Source: Flagellimonas meridianipacifica
GTDB taxonomy: Bacteria; Bacteroidota; Bacteroidia; Flavobacteriales; Flavobacteriaceae
Assembly: GCF_003001695.1 (NCBI RefSeq)
Contig: NZ_PVYX01000002.1
Span: 992,001 to 1,056,000 of the forward strand
DNA: 64,000 bases
Direction of reading: 5' to 3'
Positions within the stretch are counted from its first letter, which is position 1; each line of letters begins with the position of its first letter. Both the position numbers and the translations under genes were made by a program. The notes below the pieces were generated by a model. It saw nothing but the letters and a program-made list of their open reading frames with translations, searched no databases and had not been told where the DNA came from. Positions 28,135 to 35,453 of this stretch are shown here, piece after piece.

Positions 28135-28857
28135 TTCCTTTATCGCAATAATTGTTTCCATTCTATTTATGGATTCGTTGAGTTTAAGGGACATTCCATT
28201 TTTTTCAAGGATTTGAACGACTTCTTTAGGGTCAATTCTTACCTTTTTATAAGTGCTGACCTTTTGTGTCCATTCTCCATTTATTCTTTCTTGTAAAAGA
28301 TCAGTTACCTTGACTTTTTCGCGTTCGTACTCCAAAATACAGGTCAAAATTCGGTTTTCCGTACTTTTTACTGGAATGAATCTTTGTTGGTCGTCTAATT
28401 CGCCTGTGTAATTACGAAATGTCAAAATCAAATACCCATTGTTTTCTAAAGTTCTTGAAGCATCCGAAACCAGTTCTTCGATTTCTCTTTTATCGTTAAG
28501 ATGCGTGATTGTATCTCCACAACAGACAATCAATTCGGGTTTTAAGCTTTCAAATTCTCCTACGTTTTTAATGTCGGTCAATTTTATTTTTATGCCGCTC
28601 GCCTTTGGGTTAGCCTTTAATTCATTCAACAGTTGTTCGTTGAAATCAACTGCTGTCACTTCAAAACCTAAACCTTTTAAAGCTATGCTTTGAATTCCAT
28701 TTCCCGCTCCCAAATCAATGGCGGTCTTTGTGTTCTTGGGTTCAATTCCGTAATGTTTTAGTAAAGATTGGAATTCATTTGATTTCGGCTCCAATTCTCC
28801 AACCATCCAAGAGTAAAAATTGGCAAGATGTTTTTCGTAGTGTTCTTGTGCTTGCAT
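28129..28857 (-). CDS. Class I SAM-dependent methyltransferase (cassette gene)
   Basis: 242 residues. The SAM-binding motif I is AIDLGAGNGIQSIAL at about residues 48-62, followed by the acidic loop AVDFNEQ and the motif LIVCCGDTITHL. The C-terminal part has a beta-strand-rich lid (LTFRNYTGELDDQQ). A Rossmann-fold small-molecule methyltransferase; the acceptor is not predictable. It forms a single-gene cassette: the ATG is 14 bases from the outer arm of attC-like site 2, and the stop codon lies within the outer arm of site 1. Confidence 0.85.
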   Translation of the reverse strand: MQAQEHYEKHLANFYSWMVGELEPKSNEFQSLLKHYGIEPKNTKTAIDLGAGNGIQSIALKGLGFEVTAVDFNEQLLNELKANPKASGIKIKLTDIKNVGEFESLKPELIVCCGDTITHLNDKREIEELVSDASRTLENNGYLILTFRNYTGELDDQQRFIPVKSTENRILTCILEYEREKVKVTDLLQERINGEWTQKVSTYKKVRIDPKEVVQILEKNGMSLKLNESINRMETIIAIKEV

Positions 28858-28870
28858 AGATTGTTTAAAT

Positions 28871-28938
28871 GGCTTACAACCGTCAAGGTTATGACTTCGT
28901 CACACGTCAGCATGACGAATTATGGCACGTTAGCAGTA
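28871..28938 (-). repeat. attC-like site 2 (short form)
   Basis: 68 bases. Low outer arm GGCTTACAAC, high outer arm GTTAGCAGT. The latter matches the arm preceding the VOC lipoprotein gene (GTTGGCATT) at 7 of 9. Inner palindromic tracts TCATAACC-like and GAATTATGGC are present but diverged. Confidence 0.55.
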
Positions 28939-28946
28939 GCAATATT

Positions 28947-29495
28947 CTATTTCAAGTTCAGTTGCCAAGAAACTCCGAATTGGTCGATTACCCAGCCAAA
29001 TTTTTGGCTAAATCCGTAATTGGCTAAACCCATTGTTACTTTTCCGTTTTCGGATAGTTTTGAAAAAAGTCTATCCATTTCTTCTTCATCCTTACAATCT
29101 ATATAATTGGAAACGGCAGGTGAAAAATCCCAATCGTGAACAGGAGGACTATCACTACACATAAATAGATTTCCATTCAGTTCAAATGTAGCTTGCATAA
29201 TTTTTCCCTCTGCCACAGGAGCTCCATCTCCCCAACGATTTAGAGTAATGATTTTAGAATTGTCGAATAATTCCACATAAAAATTCATTGCGTTTTCTGC
29301 GTTCCCATCTTGAAAAGTAAGCGACCTGATCATTTGATTTTCCATACTAGTCCTATTCTGCGTTATTATGGTTTTTAAACTGTCTTTTTCGGCTTGCAAC
29401 TTTTTTATTTCGTTCAGATTTGTGCTCTCATTTTTGTAGTCATTACAACTCAAAACAGTTAATCCAAACAACACCAATGATATCGTTTTTTTCAT
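28947..29495 (-). CDS. Lipoprotein with coiled coil fused to a VOC (PhnB-like) domain (cassette gene)
   Basis: 182 residues. N-terminal lipoprotein signal VLFGLTVLSCND, then a short coiled coil (LNEIKKLQAEKDSLKTIITQ), then from about residue 52 a complete PhnB/3-demethylubiquinone methyltransferase-like VOC domain (IRSLTFQDGNAENAMNFYVELF; ending in FGWVIDQFGVSWQLNL). VOC proteins of this type are normally cytoplasmic, so the membrane-anchored form is unusual. The metal-binding residues of the VOC fold are not obvious and the function may be ligand binding. It is a single-gene cassette between sites 2 and 3. Confidence 0.8.
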   Translation of the reverse strand: MKKTISLVLFGLTVLSCNDYKNESTNLNEIKKLQAEKDSLKTIITQNRTSMENQMIRSLTFQDGNAENAMNFYVELFDNSKIITLNRWGDGAPVAEGKIMQATFELNGNLFMCSDSPPVHDWDFSPAVSNYIDCKDEEEMDRLFSKLSENGKVTMGLANYGFSQKFGWVIDQFGVSWQLNLK

Positions 29496-29539
29496 AATAT
29501 TTTTGTGTTCATTTCTTTTTGACTCCCACTTCTTTATTT

Positions 29540-29722
29540 AATGCCAACATTTTCGGCTATAATCTCGGCGAGGACACGACATCAAATCGGTGAGGACCAT
29601 GTCCTGCGAAAAAGGGGGAGTTTCAAGACTTTATTTTTAATTGCTTGTTCTAAAGATAGATGATTTGTAGGTGAATTAGTCCACAACGTGCAAGGGGTGC
29701 TGAATTATGGGCGTTTTATGGT
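29540..29722 (-). repeat. attC-like site 3 (diverged)
   Basis: Low outer arm AATGCCAAC followed by TTTTCGGCTATAATC, close to the standard GGTCTCGGCTATGATT. The high end has AATTATGGGC but the outer arm is not clear. The interior carries palindromic CGGCGAGGACACGAC / CGGTGAGGACCATGTCC-type repeats. Confidence 0.5.
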
Positions 29723-29745
29723 GTCCTTTTTAGGTATATTTTCCT

Positions 29746-30168
29746 CTAGTTTTCAGCGTAATCTTGATTCCACGTCCTTTTGGGATCATGGTTTCTCAAA
29801 TCACAGTTAAAGTCAGCTACTGCTTTAAGATTCATAAGCACAGATATCCATCCAGCATTTACTTCGGAAAACTCACTTTCGTCCACGTTCTCGTTAATCA
29901 ATATGAGGTCTGTTCCATCATTTTCACTTGGCTCTAAGTTAAATTTCACTAAGCTATTGAAATAGTCCAAATAGAATTTTCTATTAGGAATGGTTTTCAG
30001 TATCTGACCCTTATATTCTTGTCCATTGGGAAACGTAAATTGAATTATACCATTTACTTCAGTTGCTTTTTCAGCCCAGAATTTTTTTCTTCCTTCAGCG
30101 GTAGATATTAAATCAAAGACTGCCTTAGGATTTGATTTTAGATACAATTTCCAGGTTATTGTTTTCAT
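29746..30168 (-). CDS. SRPBCC/AHSA1-type START-like protein (cassette gene)
   Basis: 140 residues from the ATG at 30166-30168 (MKTITWKLYLKSNP); a longer in-frame start at 30216 lies inside the attC-like spacer and is rejected. The helix-grip pattern is visible: VFDLISTAEGRKKFWAEKAT, IQFTFPNGQEYKGQIL, and a C-terminal helix GWISVLMNLKAVADF. Such proteins bind hydrophobic ligands, or act as Hsp90 co-chaperone-like modules; the ligand is unknown. The gene begins three bases after the outer arm of site 4. Confidence 0.8.
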   Translation of the reverse strand: MKTITWKLYLKSNPKAVFDLISTAEGRKKFWAEKATEVNGIIQFTFPNGQEYKGQILKTIPNRKFYLDYFNSLVKFNLEPSENDGTDLILINENVDESEFSEVNAGWISVLMNLKAVADFNCDLRNHDPKRTWNQDYAEN

Positions 30169-30170
30169 TT

Positions 30171-30217
30171 GTTCATCAACACTTGAAACATTATTGCTGT
30201 TAAGCCGTGTTAGCAAC
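30171..30217 (-). repeat. attC-like site 4 (minimal, 47 bases)
   Basis: Low outer arm GTTCATCAAC, high outer arm GTTAGCAAC preceded by TTAAGCC. The high arm matches the arm preceding the PhzF gene (GTTGGCACC) at 7 of 9. The variable middle is almost absent. Confidence 0.45.
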
Positions 30218-30219
30218 TA

Positions 30220-31032
30220 TTAAATTTTCAATTTTCCTTTTAAAATAATTTGAGCTTTACTTGTGATAGTCATATTCTTCTCATCCAATAATTCAACTTC
30301 CATAAATCCAGTTCTTTCTGAACATTGGAAAGATTTCATCTTTGACTTATTCAATTTCTTTCCCCAATATTTTGCTAAAAAGGTATGTGTTCCACCTGTT
30401 ACTGGATCTTCATTTGTTCCGCTCCAAGGCCAAAAATATCTTGATTCAAAGTCAAATCCCGCTTTTGTTGAAAGTGCTGTTACAAGTACTCCGTTAATCT
30501 CTTTATGTGACTTTTTTAATTTGTCAAAATCAGGTGTTAGATTCTTCAGAAATTCCGCACTCTGAATTTCAAGTAACAATATTTTGGTTTCAGCATTATA
30601 TACGCTATTATTCACTTCATTAATTCCAAGAGCTTTGAGCAATTCAAAAGGTACTTCTTTCGAAATTGTATCATAAATTGGGAATCCGATTTTAATAAAA
30701 TCCCCATTACGTTGGATTGGTAATTTCAAGTTCTGAATATTCACAAAATCGAGTGAATTTTGTCCATTTCTTTCAAAAAGAACTTTTGAAGAAGCTAGAG
30801 TAGCGTGTCCACATAAAGGTATTTCCATTACAGGCGAAAAAAATCTTATCGGATATTCATTAGTTTCATTAATCTCTCCGATGAATGCCGTTTCCGATAG
30901 TCCTAATTCTTTTGCGATTGAAAGCATTTCCGAATCAGATAGTTCATTCTTTACTATGCAGACACCTGCTGGGTTTCCTTTAAACGGTTCGTCTGTAAAT
31001 GAATCAACTATATATGTTTCTATTTCTTTCAT
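30220..31032 (-). CDS. PhzF-family isomerase-like protein (cassette gene)
   Basis: 270 residues, the usual PhzF length. The two pseudo-symmetric halves show GNPAGVCIV, the catalytic Glu in GLSETAFIGE (E47), FFSPVMEIPLCGHATLAS, and in the second half GTNEDPVTGGTHTFLAKYWG. The family includes phenazine-biosynthesis and diaminopimelate-epimerase-like isomerases; most members have unknown substrates. It is a single-gene cassette between sites 4 and 5; the stop codon is three bases from the outer arm of site 4. A GNAT plus PhzF plus SRPBCC mixture is typical of cassette cargo acting on small molecules. Confidence 0.88.
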   Translation of the reverse strand: MKEIETYIVDSFTDEPFKGNPAGVCIVKNELSDSEMLSIAKELGLSETAFIGEINETNEYPIRFFSPVMEIPLCGHATLASSKVLFERNGQNSLDFVNIQNLKLPIQRNGDFIKIGFPIYDTISKEVPFELLKALGINEVNNSVYNAETKILLLEIQSAEFLKNLTPDFDKLKKSHKEINGVLVTALSTKAGFDFESRYFWPWSGTNEDPVTGGTHTFLAKYWGKKLNKSKMKSFQCSERTGFMEVELLDEKNMTITSKAQIILKGKLKI

Positions 31033-31054
31033 TCTTTATTGCTTGGTTCTATGT

Positions 31055-31188
31055 GGTGCCAACGGTCTCGGCTATGATTTAGGCCCGGCAGGGAAGAAAT
31101 CGTACTGTTTGCTTTTAGTAACTCTAATTTAGAAATAATTGTAAAGAGAATTTAAGCTAGGGGTCAATTATAGTCATTGTTGTAAGCC
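31055..31188 (-). repeat. attC-like site 5
   Basis: Low end GGTGCCAAC-GGTCTC-GGCTATGATT, high end ATTATAGTC-ATT-GTTGTAAGCC. The high arm GTTGTAAGCC matches the arm preceding the OsmC cassette except for its lost core triplet. Confidence 0.75.
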
Positions 31189-31203
31189 CTGGTTTAAGTT
31201 CCA

Positions 31204-31890
31204 TTAAGACAACTCCAGTTCAAATGTTTCTTTTAGTCCGATTTGTCCAAGCGAAGTTATCACGATTGCCCTAGAGTTTTTCGTCTTCCGCAGCCAGTCC
31301 AGTTCCAACACTTTATCGAGTATGGCAGCCCCAAGGGAACCCGAAATATGATATTTCCTTTCGCTCCAATCAAGACAGGCTTTGGCAAAGTAGCGTCTTT
31401 GTTTTATAAGTTCGGCCAAGTCTAAGCCGAAATCTTCGAAAAATTTCTTGCCGTTTTCCGTGACCACAAATGTTTTGTCTTGTAATTGGATTATTTTTTT
31501 CGAAATCAGCTTGTCAGTAATTTGTACACCCAATTTTCCGGCAAGATGGTCGTAACAGGTTCTGCAATATTTGATATCGTTTTTGGTTGATGGTTTGTCA
31601 GGTTTGGATGTCGGTTTTTGATTTGCAAAGTTCGCCAAAGATTCTACTGCATAGGCAACTTCGGGATTGGCAAAAGAATAATATCGATGCCTGCCCTGCA
31701 CATCGACTTTTACAATATCTCCATTAAGCAGTTTTGACAAGTGGTTGCTTACGGACGTTGCAGACAAGTCTGCCACTAAGGCCAATTCGCTAGCCGTATA
31801 GGCCCTACCGTCCAGTAAACTCCATACTATTTTTGCTCTAGAAGGCTCACATAGCAACGATGCAGTAGAAATAAATTTTTCCTCATCCAT
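31204..31890 (-). CDS. ArsR-type winged-helix regulator with C-terminal extension (cassette gene)
   Basis: 228 residues. The first 90 form an ArsR-type winged helix (LLCEPSRAKIVWSLLDGRAY, SELALVADLSATSVSNHLSKLL, VQGRHRYYSFANPEVAYAVESL). The C-terminal half has CRTCYDHLAGKLG, a Cys pair that might sense metal or redox state, and a helical domain seen in longer ArsR relatives. It is divergent from the ACT-like and OsmC genes with about 70 bases between, so it most likely represses them and itself. All three genes lie in a single cassette between sites 5 and 6. Confidence 0.85.
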   Translation of the reverse strand: MDEEKFISTASLLCEPSRAKIVWSLLDGRAYTASELALVADLSATSVSNHLSKLLNGDIVKVDVQGRHRYYSFANPEVAYAVESLANFANQKPTSKPDKPSTKNDIKYCRTCYDHLAGKLGVQITDKLISKKIIQLQDKTFVVTENGKKFFEDFGLDLAELIKQRRYFAKACLDWSERKYHISGSLGAAILDKVLELDWLRKTKNSRAIVITSLGQIGLKETFELELS

Positions 31891-31959
31891 AGTTCAGTAT
31901 TGAATGAAGTGTAAATGTAATGGTTCCATTTTCTTTGCTGCATATTAAAACCTTAAAAA

Positions 31960-32373
31960 ATGAAAGACTTAGAAATTTTATTGGAGAACAAAGTGGGTTC
32001 TTTGGCCTTAATGGGCGAAACACTGGGAAAATACAAAGTGAGCCTTGAAGGAGGCGGTGTTTTTGACAATGGTGAATTTTCAATAGCTCATTTTTTGGTT
32101 GATGAAGCCGATAGAGCGAAAATGGAATTGGAAAAAGTTGGTATAAAGGTTGTAAAAATTAACGATGTGATTATTCAAAAATTAAGACAAGATATTCCTG
32201 GTCAATTGGGGAGCTTTTGTCGTGAACTTGCAAATGCCAAAATCAATATTCTTACACAATACAGTGACCATTCAAATCAATTGATTATTGTTCCGGACAA
32301 CTACGAAAATGCTAAAAAAGTTTCCGAGAAATGGATGAAAACTTGGTGGTCAAATGAAGATTACATAATATGA
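31960..32373 (+). CDS. Tandem ACT-like domain protein (cassette gene, plus strand)
   Basis: 137 residues forming two ACT-type repeats: EILLENKVGSLALMGETLGKYKVSLEGG and RQDIPGQLGSFCRELANAKINILTQYSDHSNQLIIV. ACT domains bind small ligands such as amino acids and regulate enzymes. Its stop overlaps the start of the OsmC gene by four bases, so the two are translated together. With the divergent ArsR regulator it forms a self-contained regulated unit. It is one of only two plus-strand genes in the array. Confidence 0.8.
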   Translation: MKDLEILLENKVGSLALMGETLGKYKVSLEGGGVFDNGEFSIAHFLVDEADRAKMELEKVGIKVVKINDVIIQKLRQDIPGQLGSFCRELANAKINILTQYSDHSNQLIIVPDNYENAKKVSEKWMKTWWSNEDYII

Positions 32374-32840
32374 AAAGGGAACATAACTATTTTACTACGA
32401 TAAGATGGACGGGAAACCAAGGCAAAGGCACTTCCAACTATAAGGCATTTGAGCGAAGTTATATTGTTTCGGTGGATAATAAGCCCGACATTCATGGTTC
32501 GTCGGACCCAGCCTTTAGAGGTGACAGAACAAAATATAATCCAGAGGAATTGTTGCTGGCATCCCTCTCCTCATGTCACATGCTTTGGTATCTGCATTTA
32601 TGTTCCGAAGCAGGGATAAATGTCATCGACTACACTGACAACGCCCATGCAACTATGGTCGAAACTCCCGACGGTGGCGGGCGTTTCTCAAAAGTTGTCC
32701 TGAATCCGAGGGTTACAATTTCTGACAGTTCAATAATTGAAAGGGCGAAGAAGTTGCATCTAAAAGCCAACGAGTTTTGTTTCATTGCCAACTCTGTAAA
32801 TTTCAAAGTTGACCATAATCCCACTTTTAATTCTCAATAG
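32370..32840 (+). CDS. OsmC/Ohr-family peroxiredoxin-like protein (cassette gene, plus strand)
   Basis: 156 residues. The peroxidatic Cys is C69 in LLLASLSSCHMLWYLHL; the second Cys is in ANEFCFIANSVNFKV near the C-terminus. Members reduce organic hydroperoxides with a dithiol reductant. The N-terminal beta hairpin (NYFTTIRWTGNQGKGTSNY) matches the YhfA/OsmC subgroup. It is co-translated with the ACT-like protein and probably repressed by the divergent ArsR-type protein. The stop codon is ten bases from the arm of site 6. Confidence 0.9.
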   Translation: MKREHNYFTTIRWTGNQGKGTSNYKAFERSYIVSVDNKPDIHGSSDPAFRGDRTKYNPEELLLASLSSCHMLWYLHLCSEAGINVIDYTDNAHATMVETPDGGGRFSKVVLNPRVTISDSSIIERAKKLHLKANEFCFIANSVNFKVDHNPTFNSQ

Positions 32841-32850
32841 TTTTGTGCAA

Positions 32851-33064
32851 TGGCTTACGGCCTCGGCTATGATACTGTAGCGGTTTGGCAGTTTTACGCC
32901 AATGGCCCGCGCCAAGGATAACCGCAAAGGATTTGGCGCGTTTGGATGGTGAGCAAAAATGCCTACCTATAGTTTTGCCGTACCGGTTTTGTTTTACTTA
33001 AAAGTAAGAAAAGTTGGTTTTAGTTAAGAAAGATAGCTATGCATTATAGCCTTTGTTAGATACC
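32851..33064 (-). repeat. attC-like site 6 with deleted core triplet
   Basis: Longest spacer (214 bases). Low end TGGCTTAC-GGCCTCGGCTATGAT: the AAC (GTT on the minus strand) that precedes GG in other sites is missing. High end ATTATAGCC-TTT-GTTAGATACC, which matches the arm preceding the membrane-protein gene (GTTAGGTACC) at 9 of 10. The middle contains GGCGCG-type hairpins and a TTGGCGCG tract. Confidence 0.75.
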
Positions 33065-33065
33065 G

Positions 33066-33575
33066 TTATTCAATAATCTTCAATTGGTCGGTCATTTTTC
33101 TTTTGACATAGAAGTATACAAGAAAATACAATGGCATTCCAAGTAAAAGAAAAAGAATGGGGTTTTCGGCCATTTGGTTTTTGCCAATAGATTTATAAAA
33201 GTTTGATTGGTTAATAAACGACAAGATTATGAAGGTTAGGTAACCTAAGCAGCACAGAAGTATTAATAGAGTACTGAATAAGTCGTCAAGAAAAAAAGGT
33301 AATATCAACAGAAAAAATATGGAAACTAAGTAAAGTATAAATGCGATTCTCGAATTTCTACGAAAGGAATTATAACTATCCTGAGCTTCACGATAAATTT
33401 GGTTATCAAATTGTCCTCTAAGCTTTAAGGTCATTTCGTCAACCCCGCGATTATTCAGAATGTCTATTGCTAGTATGCGATACTCCTCGGGGTACCCGTA
33501 TTGTCGATAATTCTTAACTACATCTATTAATCGGTTATTCGAGAGATTTTTGAGTTTATTTCTGATGTTATTCAC
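33066..33575 (-). CDS. Small membrane protein of unknown function (cassette gene)
   Basis: 169 residues. A polar N-terminal half (NIRNKLKNLSNNRLIDVVKNY; EEYRILAIDILNNRGVDEMTLKL, helical) is followed by three or four hydrophobic segments (IAFILYLVSIFFLLILPFF, LLILLCCLGYLTFIILSFI, ILFLLLGMPLYFLVYFYV). I recognise no family. The stop codon abuts the outer arm of site 6, and the ATG is 13 bases from the arm of site 7. Confidence 0.7.
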   Translation of the reverse strand: MNNIRNKLKNLSNNRLIDVVKNYRQYGYPEEYRILAIDILNNRGVDEMTLKLRGQFDNQIYREAQDSYNSFRRNSRIAFILYLVSIFFLLILPFFLDDLFSTLLILLCCLGYLTFIILSFINQSNFYKSIGKNQMAENPILFLLLGMPLYFLVYFYVKRKMTDQLKIIE

Positions 33576-33587
33576 TTTCTTAACAAT

Positions 33588-33746
33588 GGTACCTAACGGC
33601 CTGGTATAACCGTCAGTTGCGGGTTTCGTGTGAGACGTTTCGGTTAAGTCTCGAAGTTAGCAATTCCGATTGGATTCTAGCCTGTGCTGAGCTTGTCGAA
33701 GCATAGTCGAATCTGCTGTAATTGTGGTTATACATTGTTGTGCGTA
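33588..33746 (-). repeat. attC-like site 7 (subfamily shared with site 14)
   Basis: Low end GGTACCTAAC-GGCCTGGTATAACCG, high end GGTTATAC-ATT-GTTGTGCGTA. The interior (TAGCAATTCCG, TAGTCGAATC, GGTTATACATTGTTGT) is shared with site 14. The high arm matches the arm of the GNAT cassette (GTTATGTGTA) at 8 of 10. Confidence 0.75.
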
Positions 33747-34243
33747 GTTTTTCTTTTCCCATATATTTTTTCGTCCAAATACATGTTATTTTTAAATACT
33801 GCTTTTGAAATTGTCGCTTCTAATGCAAACCCCATTTTTTCAAGAACACGTTGCGAACCTATATTCGTTCCAAACGGTTTGGCGTAAATCCGTGTCAGTT
33901 CAAGTTCTTCAAATCCATATCTTAAAATTTGTTCAATTGCAGAAGTCGCAATTCCTTTTCCCCAATAAGGTTCAGCTATCCAATATGCGATAGCTCCATT
34001 TTTTCTGTAAATATCTTGGTCGGGAAATATACCAATCGAACCGATTGCCATGTTTTCATGCGTTATCGCGAAAATTTTTGTCGGTTTCTCGTTAGAGACT
34101 CTTTCTATAAATTCTAATCCGAATTCTTTTGAGTACGGAAATGGAAAAGCGTCGGCTAAATTGTCTGAAATCTTTTTGTTGTTTGCATATCGAACCAGAT
34201 TATCGATATCCGATAATTGCCATTTCCTAATCTTTACATTCAT
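33728..34243 (-). CDS. RimJ/RimL-type GNAT acetyltransferase (cassette gene)
   Basis: 171 residues from the ATG at 34241-34243 (MNVKIRKWQLSDIDNLVRY); an earlier GTG would add four residues. Motifs GAIAYWIAEPYWGKGIATSA and LTRIYAKPFGTNIGSQRVLEKMGF are typical of the ribosomal-protein/aminoacyl-type GNAT group. It acetylates an unknown amine; such genes are frequent integron cargo. The last six codons lie inside attC-like site 7, so the spacer supplies the C-terminus. Confidence 0.88.
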   Translation of the reverse strand: MNVKIRKWQLSDIDNLVRYANNKKISDNLADAFPFPYSKEFGLEFIERVSNEKPTKIFAITHENMAIGSIGIFPDQDIYRKNGAIAYWIAEPYWGKGIATSAIEQILRYGFEELELTRIYAKPFGTNIGSQRVLEKMGFALEATISKAVFKNNMYLDEKIYGKRKTTHNNV

Positions 34244-34270
34244 TTTTGATAGCACACTGTCTGTTCAAAT

Positions 34271-34408
34271 TACACATAACGGTCTTGTGTATTAGGAGTA
34301 GCGGAATTCTAACCACCGCTTTTTGGATTACAAGATACTTTGAAATTACGCAAAAACGGCTAGAGTTTGCACCTAAACCGCTATTGCTTAAACACTTTGT
34401 TGCGGTAG
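34271..34408 (-). repeat. attC-like site 8
   Basis: Low end TACACATAAC-GGTCTTGTGTATTAGG, high end TTAAACACTTT-GTTGCGGTAG. The inner arms differ from the GGCTATAA type (GTGTATTA against TAAACAC) but keep the pairing. The high arm matches the arm of the SMR cassette with one base gap. Confidence 0.65.
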
Positions 34409-34422
34409 TTTTTATTCCGTTT

Positions 34423-34746
34423 TTAGATGGTTTTAGAAAATCCATTTACGATTACTACTCCAATCAAAATAAGCGAAAGGCCAATTATCGCAGGTAAATC
34501 CAAGGTCTGTTTAAATCTGAAGTAACCTATCGCAGTAATCAATATAATTCCCAGTCCAGCCCAAATTGCATAAGCTATTCCAAGCGGTATTTGTTTAATG
34601 GCGAGTGAAAGAAAGTAAAACGTAATTCCATAGCCGATTACAGAAACTATTGAAGGTTTTAAAATTGAAAATCCTTTACTTTCTTTGAGCGCAGAAGTGG
34701 CTATCAACTCTCCAATAATCGCAATTACCAAATAAATCCATTTCAT
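34423..34746 (-). CDS. Small multidrug resistance (SMR) efflux protein (cassette gene)
   Basis: 107 residues with four membrane helices and the conserved Glu13 in AIIGELIATSALK, the proton/drug-binding residue of the EmrE/QacE family. Further SMR features are IPLGIAYAIWAGLGIILIT in helix 3 and LIGVVIVNGFS at the end of helix 4. It exports small cationic compounds by proton antiport as a dimer, or may export guanidinium compounds. SMR genes are classic cassette cargo in clinical integrons (qacE types). Here it lies in a three-gene cassette with a secreted protein and an AraC regulator. Confidence 0.92.
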   Translation of the reverse strand: MKWIYLVIAIIGELIATSALKESKGFSILKPSIVSVIGYGITFYFLSLAIKQIPLGIAYAIWAGLGIILITAIGYFRFKQTLDLPAIIGLSLILIGVVIVNGFSKTI

Positions 34747-34754
34747 AGCTTTTT

Positions 34755-35396
34755 TTAGAATTCAAGTCTTATAAATAGTCCTGGTTCAATTTCAAAATCC
34801 CAGTTTTCGCCATATTGGTAGGTGTTTGTTCCCAGTCCGAATTGGTACTTCTTCCAACTTAATCCAATTCTCAACCTTTGAAAGCTGAATTCGTGCACTT
34901 GGCTATTAAAATTTGTTGAATTCTGGAATTGACTGAAAAAGCCCAATTTCTCATTTAAAGGAAAGCGGTATTGGGCAAGAAGAAAAAACTCATATAATGG
35001 GTCATTTCTTAACTCCGTGGTAAAGTTGGTAGTTATTAAAAATTGTTCTCCTGCTTTTGCCCATTGTACACCAGCCAATGTACTTGCCCTGCCATCAAAA
35101 AATCGACCGCCAACGACTGGTCCGAAACCTTTCCAAAGGTCATAACCTAACACGGTGTAGGACACCAAAGAAGCATCTTCCGTCTCATAGTCAATGACCG
35201 CATCATTCAAACTAAAAATACTCAACTTGTAATCTTCTGTGAGGGGCCTGAAAAACCATGTCTCCACAACCATTTCCTCCGTTGCAAAAAAGGACTCGAT
35301 AGTTGTCTGTGAGAAGCTTTTTTGTGTAAAAGCAATAAAGACAAAAAGACCTAAAACGTTTTTTAATTTCAAAACACCAATGATTTGATGTCTCAA
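34755..35396 (-). CDS. Secreted beta-strand-rich protein, probably outer-membrane barrel (cassette gene)
   Basis: 213 residues. Signal peptide (VLGLFVFIAFTQKSFSQ), then alternating amphipathic strands (TWFFRPLTEDYKLSIFSL, LVSYTVLGYDLWKGFGPVVGG, FLLAQYRFPLNEKLGFFSQF) ending in FEIEPGLFIRLEF with a terminal aromatic residue, as outer-membrane barrels do. I recognise no family. It sits eight bases upstream of the SMR start in the same cassette, so co-transcription is likely. It might form the outer-membrane exit for the SMR pump, but that is speculation. Confidence 0.65.
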   Translation of the reverse strand: MRHQIIGVLKLKNVLGLFVFIAFTQKSFSQTTIESFFATEEMVVETWFFRPLTEDYKLSIFSLNDAVIDYETEDASLVSYTVLGYDLWKGFGPVVGGRFFDGRASTLAGVQWAKAGEQFLITTNFTTELRNDPLYEFFLLAQYRFPLNEKLGFFSQFQNSTNFNSQVHEFSFQRLRIGLSWKKYQFGLGTNTYQYGENWDFEIEPGLFIRLEF

Positions 35397-35453
35397 AACT
35401 AATAGGTCAAATAGTGGTTTTATTTATAATTATTTGGGGTTAAATTATAAAAA

